Shown piece by piece: positions 59,045-64,000 of a DNA stretch of 64,000 bases. The notes beneath the pieces were generated by a model. That model ran no database searches. It saw nothing but the letters and a program-made list of their open reading frames with translations, and was not told the DNA's origin. Made by a program: the position numbers and the translations under genes. Numbering within the stretch: position 1 is the first letter of the stretch; every line of letters starts with the position of its first letter. The stretch is from the NCBI RefSeq assembly GCF_000332075.2, contig NZ_ALVU02000002.1:250209-314208 (forward strand), in the 5' to 3' direction. This stretch comes from Synechocystis sp. PCC 7509. Lineage in GTDB: Bacteria; Cyanobacteriota; Cyanobacteriia; Cyanobacteriales; Chroococcidiopsidaceae.

Positions 59045-60209
59045 CAGGGATAATTCGTTGCTTAAAAAATATTATAATGATTGAGAAGAACGAGTTGGAG
59101 AAAAGAAATGGGGGCGAACTTAATCACTTCACTCCAGGAAATTAGAGATTTTCGAGCATCTCAAGGTAGACGTTATCCTCTATGGCTAATTTTGCTATTA
59201 GTAATTATGGGAACGATAAGTGGATGCCGAAGTTACTACGCCCTAGAAGACTTTGGGGCGCGCCACTATGGGACAGTGAGTGAGAAATTAGGACTAACAG
59301 TAACTCGCCTGCCATCAGATACTACTTTTCGCCGCATCTTACAAAAGCTCGATTTTCAAACATTGGCACAGCAGTTTGAGCAATGGGTTAACAGCACATT
59401 TACTCTCGAACCTAATGAGTGGGTGGCAATAGACGGCAAAAGTATTAGAGGAACGGTCACAGAACCGGGAACAGCTTACCAAAACTTTGTTTCTTTGGTT
59501 TCAGTTTATAGCCATCAACAAGGAGTCGTGCTTGCCGCCCAACAGTTTGAATTCGCTTCACAATAGTGAATTGAAAGTAGTGCAAACAATTCTGAAGGCA
59601 TTGAATCTTGAAGGAGTGGTGTTCACCATGGATGCACTGCACTGCCAAAAAAAATACTAAGCTGATTATTGAGGGCGGCAACGATTACGTTATCACCGTT
59701 AAAGAGAATCAACCACGACTCCTAACACAACTTAAAACGATTGCCGAAACTCAAGAACCCTACGAACGATTTGTTGAGGCTTGAGAAGACTCGTGGGCGA
59801 ACTACTTGTCGAATCGTGAAAGTCTTCACTGAACTCAAGAACATTGACCTTGATTGGGTAGGAGTACAAAGCTTGATTCAAGTAGAACGCATCGGCATCC
59901 GCTCAGGAAAGAAATATTTACAGACTAATCATTACATTAGCTCCTTAGTTTCACAGGCTACTACCTTTGCCAATGGGATTCGTCAGCATTGGGGAATTGA
60001 GAATCGCCTGCACTGGGTCAAAGATGTGATTTTTGGTGAAGATAATGCGCCGTTGAGTAACTATAATGCTGCCACCAACTGGTCTATTATTCGCAATATC
60101 GCCATCAATCTTGCTCGTTTCAGTGGATATGACTCTCTGACAAAGGCGGAACGATTTCTTGCCCATGACATCGACAAGCTATTTTTACTTCTAGAATGAA
60201 TTATCCCTG
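59045..60209 (+). mobile_element. ISAs1-family element, copy 1
   Basis: The 1165-base element has ends beginning CAGGGATAATTC (59045) and its complement (60198-60209). Another copy of exactly the same length lies in inverted orientation at 62500-63664. Its flanks are an IS1 fragment and a truncated ISNCY-type transposase gene, with no target duplication, implying adjacent deletions. Confidence 0.85.
59081..60199 (+). pseudogene. ISAs1-family transposase, multiply frameshifted
   Basis: The N-terminal part (59081-59566) has the DDE_Tnp_1-associated domain (LQEIRDFRASQGRRYPLWLI) and VAIDGKSIRG with the first Asp. The next piece (HNSELKVVQTILKALNLEGV, FTMDALHCQKK) is in another frame. A further shift at the A run near 59650 leads to IIEGGNDYVITVKENQPRLL, and another near 59770 leads to the end (HWGIENRLHWVKDVIFGEDN with the Glu). 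At least three shifts break it, and the copy at 62510-63628 has the same protein pieces. Confidence 0.8.
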
Positions 60210-61017
60210 CGGTTTTACCCGTCCAGCGTTTACAGATAACCGTGGGTAAGGCGATGCCGCTGAGATGTTTATACAGTGTCTTGTGGGAGTCGGGGCGACA
60301 GGTCAAAATAAAGTTGAACGAGTGAAAATGCAAGGCCTCACAGGACGGTTGGTGACAATACAGGTCATCCCCCAGCACTGTAATTGCCATCGAGCGATAG
60401 GTCTGAGCGTGAGTCGCCAACCAGCGTTTCGCGGCAGCAATCTCACAATCCTGCTTGTTCATCCCATCTTGCGGCACGATGAATTCCGGCACCATTGGCA
60501 CCACTGTCGAGCGTCCTGGACTGACTATCACAGGAGTCACCGCCCCATGAAAATACCGCACCGTTCCATCCTTGGCAGTCTGCGTCGAACACTCAGGACA
60601 ATGAATTGAGTGAGAACTGAAATATTCCACCCCGTCCATTGCCACTAATAGCGTTTCTCCAAACGACCGCAATGCCTCCAACTCTCCACTTTGCTCCAGC
60701 AAGAGCAGGATTTCCTCAAATACAGGAAACACACACTGCGGTTTCACCCCATCCAGCAAGTCGCGAATCTGGTTGTCGCACGGTATCTGATGCACCCCAA
60801 ACAAGCTCTGGGCATTGCTGCGTCCTTTGGTAGCTGCCATTGTCCGTTGATACGACAGAAACGATGGCGTTTGAGTATAAAACACACTAAACGCACTTAA
60901 AGCTGCATCTTCCATCCCATAGCGCGTATTCTTGCCTGTTCGCTTGTCTGGTAACTTTTGCAGCACGTTACGAAAGAACCCTATCAGACTCTCGAACTTG
61001 CACTTCGGGGTCAACAT
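60210..61017 (-). pseudogene. ISNCY-type DDE transposase, C-terminus cut by ISAs1
   Basis: From ATG 61017 the product reads SLIGFFRNVLQKLPDKRTGK, then MEDAALSAFSVFYTQTPSFL, DNQIRDLLDGVKP, and a DDE centre with LLVAMDGVEYFSS. Homology stops at residue about 270 (CKRWTGKT), and the final codons are read from the ISAs1 end. The C-terminal catalytic Glu is lost. Confidence 0.75.
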
Positions 61018-61248
61018 CTTCGACTCCCTTAGCTAGGTTGAGACTCTTTTACCTTACCCCGTTTTCATCTGCTTGAATAGTCCAAAGTCATAATGAGAAT
61101 TGCTGGCATCTTAGCCTCTTTTTACCTATCAACCGAAAATTTAGAGGTGGCTGTTCTTTATAAATGACCTTTTATCAGCGCCCGAAATTTAAGTGCTAAA
61201 ATTCAGTAAAATATTGTTGAGTTTTTATAAAATCAGCTAAAAAAATTT

Positions 61249-62199
61249 ATGGTGACTGTTTCAGTAGTTATTCCTACTTACAATTCCCTAACTTACTTAC
61301 CAAAAACAGTAGAAAGCGTCCTTAACCAAACTTTCACTGATTTTGAGGTAATAATTATTGATGATGGAAGTTCGGATAATACACAAGAGTGGATTAGTAA
61401 TCTTGAAGACCCACGAATAAAAACAGTAGTTCAAGCTAATCAAGGTGTAGCTGTAGCTCGAAACATTGGGATTGCTGTTTCTTCAGGAGATTACATAGCT
61501 TTTTTAGACAGCGACGATTTGTGGAAGCCAACAAAACTAGAAAAACAAGTGCAGTGCTTAGAGGCAAATCCTGGTATAGGTTTAGTTAATACTTGGATCG
61601 AAAATATAGACAAACAAGGCAATTATTTAGCTACTGTACCTGCCCCAGAAGCAGAGGGCAATGTCTGGAATCAGATAATCGAAGAAAATTTAGTTTTATG
61701 CGGTAGCGTGCCAATGATTCGTCGCTGTTGCTTTGAATCTGTTGGGGAATTTGACTCTAATTTGCTTTCGGCAGAAGATTGGGATATGTGGATTCGGATT
61801 GCGGCAAATTGTTCTTTTGCTTTAATTAGAGAACCTCTAGTTTCCTACCGCCAGCATCTTCAAAGCAAGTCCAATAACATAGAAAAACATTTATTGCATA
61901 GACTCAGAACAATTGATAAGACGTTTGAATCTGTTCCTTTGCCATTACAACACTTAAAAGATCGAGCCTATGGGCGTGCGTATTTAGCAATAGCCTGGAA
62001 ACCTCTGCTGCAAAAAGATTATAAAACAGCGAATACCTATCGCAAACAGTCGCTAATCTACTTTCCAGAGCTACGCAACAGCGCTAACTACAAGCGATTG
62101 ACTTTACTAACCTGGGCAAAACAATTGTTGGGCGATAAAATCTACACTTTTTTAAAAAGATCGATACTGCAACACAGCCTCATACCATTACAGTTGTAG
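61249..62199 (+). CDS. Family-2 glycosyltransferase
   Basis: The 316 residues form a GT-A fold GT2 enzyme: VSVVIPTYNSLTYLPKTVES at the N-terminus, EVIIIDDGSSDNTQEW, and the FLDSDDLW metal-binding motif (about 85-92). An acceptor-side segment FDSNLLSAEDWDMWIRIA (about 180) carries the catalytic ED. It would add a sugar to a surface glycan or lipid carrier. No other sugar gene is nearby. It lies between inverted ISAs1 copies, so it is probably cargo of a composite element. Confidence 0.9.
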   Translation: MVTVSVVIPTYNSLTYLPKTVESVLNQTFTDFEVIIIDDGSSDNTQEWISNLEDPRIKTVVQANQGVAVARNIGIAVSSGDYIAFLDSDDLWKPTKLEKQVQCLEANPGIGLVNTWIENIDKQGNYLATVPAPEAEGNVWNQIIEENLVLCGSVPMIRRCCFESVGEFDSNLLSAEDWDMWIRIAANCSFALIREPLVSYRQHLQSKSNNIEKHLLHRLRTIDKTFESVPLPLQHLKDRAYGRAYLAIAWKPLLQKDYKTANTYRKQSLIYFPELRNSANYKRLTLLTWAKQLLGDKIYTFLKRSILQHSLIPLQL

Positions 62200-62231
62200 A
62201 TAGAATGAGAGAGTAAAAGTAAGCGCAGGCG

Positions 62232-62499
62232 GTGGTGATGCAGGAGACTCTCAATCTATTTCCCAGTGGAGCAGCATTGGAAGCACTCTGTGGATGGAGC
62301 GATAGCCTCAAGTCATTCCAGCAACGGATAGGGAAGTACTACGCCCGTGCAGAAGCTTGTCAAACAGCGTTTGACTACATTCAAGCTTTGATGTGTCCGG
62401 TAGAACACAAAAATGGCTGGCAAATGTCAGAGCAGGTGGGATACCCTAATCCCTATCGGTTTCAACATTTGTTGGGAAGAGCGCGGTGGGATGCTGAAC
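62232..62499 (+). pseudogene. IS701-family transposase, N-terminal fragment
   Basis: The frame reads QQRIGKYYARAEACQTAFDY, then QALMCPVEHKNGWQMSEQVG and LLGRARWDAE, the start of IS701-type transposases (normally about 400 residues). At 62500 it meets the second ISAs1 copy, and later codons come from that element. It is inactive. Confidence 0.75.
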
Positions 62500-63664
62500 C
62501 AGGGATAATTCATTCTAGAAGTAAAAATAGCTTGTCGATGTCATGGGCAAGAAATCGTTCCGCCTTTGTCAGAGAGTCATATCCACTGAAACGAGCAAGA
62601 TTGATGGCGATATTGCGAATAATAGACCAGTTGGTGGCAGCATTATAGTTACTCAACGGCGCATTATCTTCACCAAAAATCACATCTTTGACCCAGTGCA
62701 GGCGATTCTCAATTCCCCAATGCTGACGAATCCCATTGGCAAAGGTAGTAGCCTGTGAAACTAAGGAGCTAATGTAATGATTAGTCTGTAAATATTTCTT
62801 TCCTGAGCGGATGCCGATGCGTTCTACTTGAATCAAGCTTTGTACTCCTACCCAATCAAGGTCAATGTTCTTGAGTTCAGTGAAGACTTTCACGATTCGA
62901 CAAGTAGTTCGCCCACGAGTCTTCTCAAGCCTCAACAAATCGTTCGTAGGGTTCTTGAGTTTCGGCAATCGTTTTAAGTTGTGTTAGGAGTCGTGGTTGA
63001 TTCTCTTTAACGGTGATAACGTAATCGTTGCCGCCCTCAATAATCAGCTTAGTATTTTTTTTGGCAGTGCAGTGCATCCATGGTGAACACCACTCCTTCA
63101 AGATTCAATGCCTTCAGAATTGTTTGCACTACTTTCAATTCACTATTGTGAAGCGAATTCAAACTGTTGGGCGGCAAGCACGACTCCTTGTTGATGGCTA
63201 TAAACTGAAACCAAAGAAACAAAGTTTTGGTAAGCTGTTCCCGGTTCTGTGACCGTTCCTCTAATACTTTTGCCGTCTATTGCCACCCACTCATTAGGTT
63301 CGAGAGTAAATGTGCTGTTAACCCATTGCTCAAACTGCTGTGCCAATGTTTGAAAATCGAGCTTTTGTAAGATGCGGCGAAAAGTAGTATCTGATGGCAG
63401 GCGAGTTACTGTTAGTCCTAATTTCTCACTCACTGTCCCATAGTGGCGCGCCCCAAAGTCTTCTAGGGCGTAGTAACTTCGGCATCCACTTATCGTTCCC
63501 ATAATTACTAATAGCAAAATTAGCCATAGAGGATAACGTCTACCTTGAGATGCTCGAAAATCTCTAATTTCCTGGAGTGAAGTGATTAAGTTCGCCCCCA
63601 TTTCTTTTCTCCAACTCGTTCTTCTCAATCATTATAATATTTTTTAAGCAACGAATTATCCCTG
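62500..63664 (-). mobile_element. ISAs1-family element, copy 2 (inverted)
   Basis: This copy has the same length and end sequences as the one at 59045-60209, in opposite orientation. It starts CAGGGATAATTC at 62500 and ends with the complement at 63664. The two enclose 2.3 kb with the glycosyltransferase. No target duplication is visible. Confidence 0.85.
62510..63628 (-). pseudogene. ISAs1-family transposase, same frameshifts as copy 1
   Basis: The protein pieces on the minus strand (63143-63628 and 62510-62968) are residue for residue those of the copy at 59081-60199, and the same frame breaks separate them. So the defects predate duplication, or the copies were homogenised by gene conversion. 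Movement would need a transposase from elsewhere. Confidence 0.8.
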
Positions 63665-63667
63665 CGA

Positions 63668-63994
63668 CCTGACCCCGACTCAGAGAACAGGCACTTTATA
63701 GACTTTCTAGGTTTGCAGCCCCAATCGTCAGAAAATAGTGACGAGCCATTTGGAAATCCTTTCAGCCTAAACCCTAATGAGGAGCAGTGGGAGCCAGAAG
63801 GAGCTACTTATTACAACGGCGAATTAATCTTACAGCCCAAGCAAAAAACAATAGAGGATCAGTTATGGCTGTTAGACAATCACCCGCTATTTACTAGCGT
63901 TTGCCCTAAGTGCAAGTACCATTTCCCACAAGTGAATTTTCATATTATTCATTTCGATTGCCCCAATTGTGGATGGGTGGATGATTCGATTTAA
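63668..63994 (+). CDS. Zinc-ribbon-tail protein, N-terminus cut by ISAs1
   Basis: The frame is open from the ISAs1 border at 63665 to TAA 63992-63994 with no ATG; the first possible start is TTG 63713. Residues read FGNPFSLNPNEEQWEPEGAT, LQPKQKTIEDQLWLLDNHPL, and a C-terminal zinc ribbon CPKCKYHFPQVNFHIIHFDC with CPNCGW. The natural 5' end was probably removed by the element. Family unknown. Confidence 0.55.
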   Translation, partial: PDPDSENRHFIDFLGLQPQSSENSDEPFGNPFSLNPNEEQWEPEGATYYNGELILQPKQKTIEDQLWLLDNHPLFTSVCPKCKYHFPQVNFHIIHFDCPNCGWVDDSI

Positions 63995-64000
63995 GCTCGT

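Noticed and set aside
60265-60900. Plus-strand frames opposite the ISNCY-type transposase
   Set aside because: They are antisense to a recognisable transposase and show no domain.

Overview
The window looks like part of a cyanobacterial replicon, most likely a large plasmid or plasmid-derived region. Pointers to a cyanobacterium are the dense GCGATCGC (HIP1-type) octamers and typical families: CHASE2 kinase, DUF928, CHAT-TPR, DUF3598, cyanobacterial filamentous-haemagglutinin/TpsB proteins, Uma2 nuclease and Excalibur nuclease. Pointers to a plasmid are two parA-parB pairs, toxin-antitoxin genes, many insertion sequences and several decayed copies of the same small genes. I saw no rRNA, tRNA, CRISPR array or obvious replication origin.

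Layout. 1-2.5 kb: an IS6-family end fused to a truncated copy of a four-gene cassette (Rha-like protein, small zinc-ribbon protein, winged-helix protein, small basic coiled-coil protein). The cassette recurs whole at 14.6-17.0 kb and as fragments at 10.3, 11.0 and 24.2 kb. 2.6-9.1 kb: coiled-coil/winged-helix protein, parA-parB behind paired palindromes, secreted nuclease, and a RES toxin cut by an IS1182-family element. 9-14.5 kb: small metabolic genes (Dabb, GFA-like, two SnoaL-like, SDR), a cut-off LysR gene, a Tn3-like miniature element with resolvase-site-like repeats, and a small Cro/CI regulator behind strong palindromes. 17-27 kb: HEPN-like protein, patatin, a decaying dynamin-family gene, a retropepsin-like pair, Uma2 nuclease, and a second coiled-coil/winged-helix protein.

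27-39 kb is the best-preserved stretch: CHASE2 histidine kinase, DUF928 protein, CHAT-TPR protease, DUF3598 protein, TpsA exoprotein, TpsB transporter and response regulator. This may be a regulated two-partner secretion system with its own protease. 39-44 kb repeats the par / nuclease / RES arrangement of 4-7 kb (second ParB nonsense-interrupted), with an intact RES-Xre toxin-antitoxin pair and a CoiA/GIY-YIG-like protein. 44-51 kb: IS21 element, PD-(D/E)XK nuclease, ferritin-like protein, 5'-truncated photolyase operon and IS6 element.

51.6-64 kb is an IS graveyard with cargo: an AT-rich asparagine-synthase-like gene between two direct repeats, nested IS1/IS5 elements, a tyrosinase with a Tat-signal partner, and a glycosyltransferase between two ISAs1-type elements in inverted orientation that share the same frameshifts. 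The repeated par/nuclease/RES blocks and cassette copies suggest fusion of related plasmids followed by IS-driven decay.
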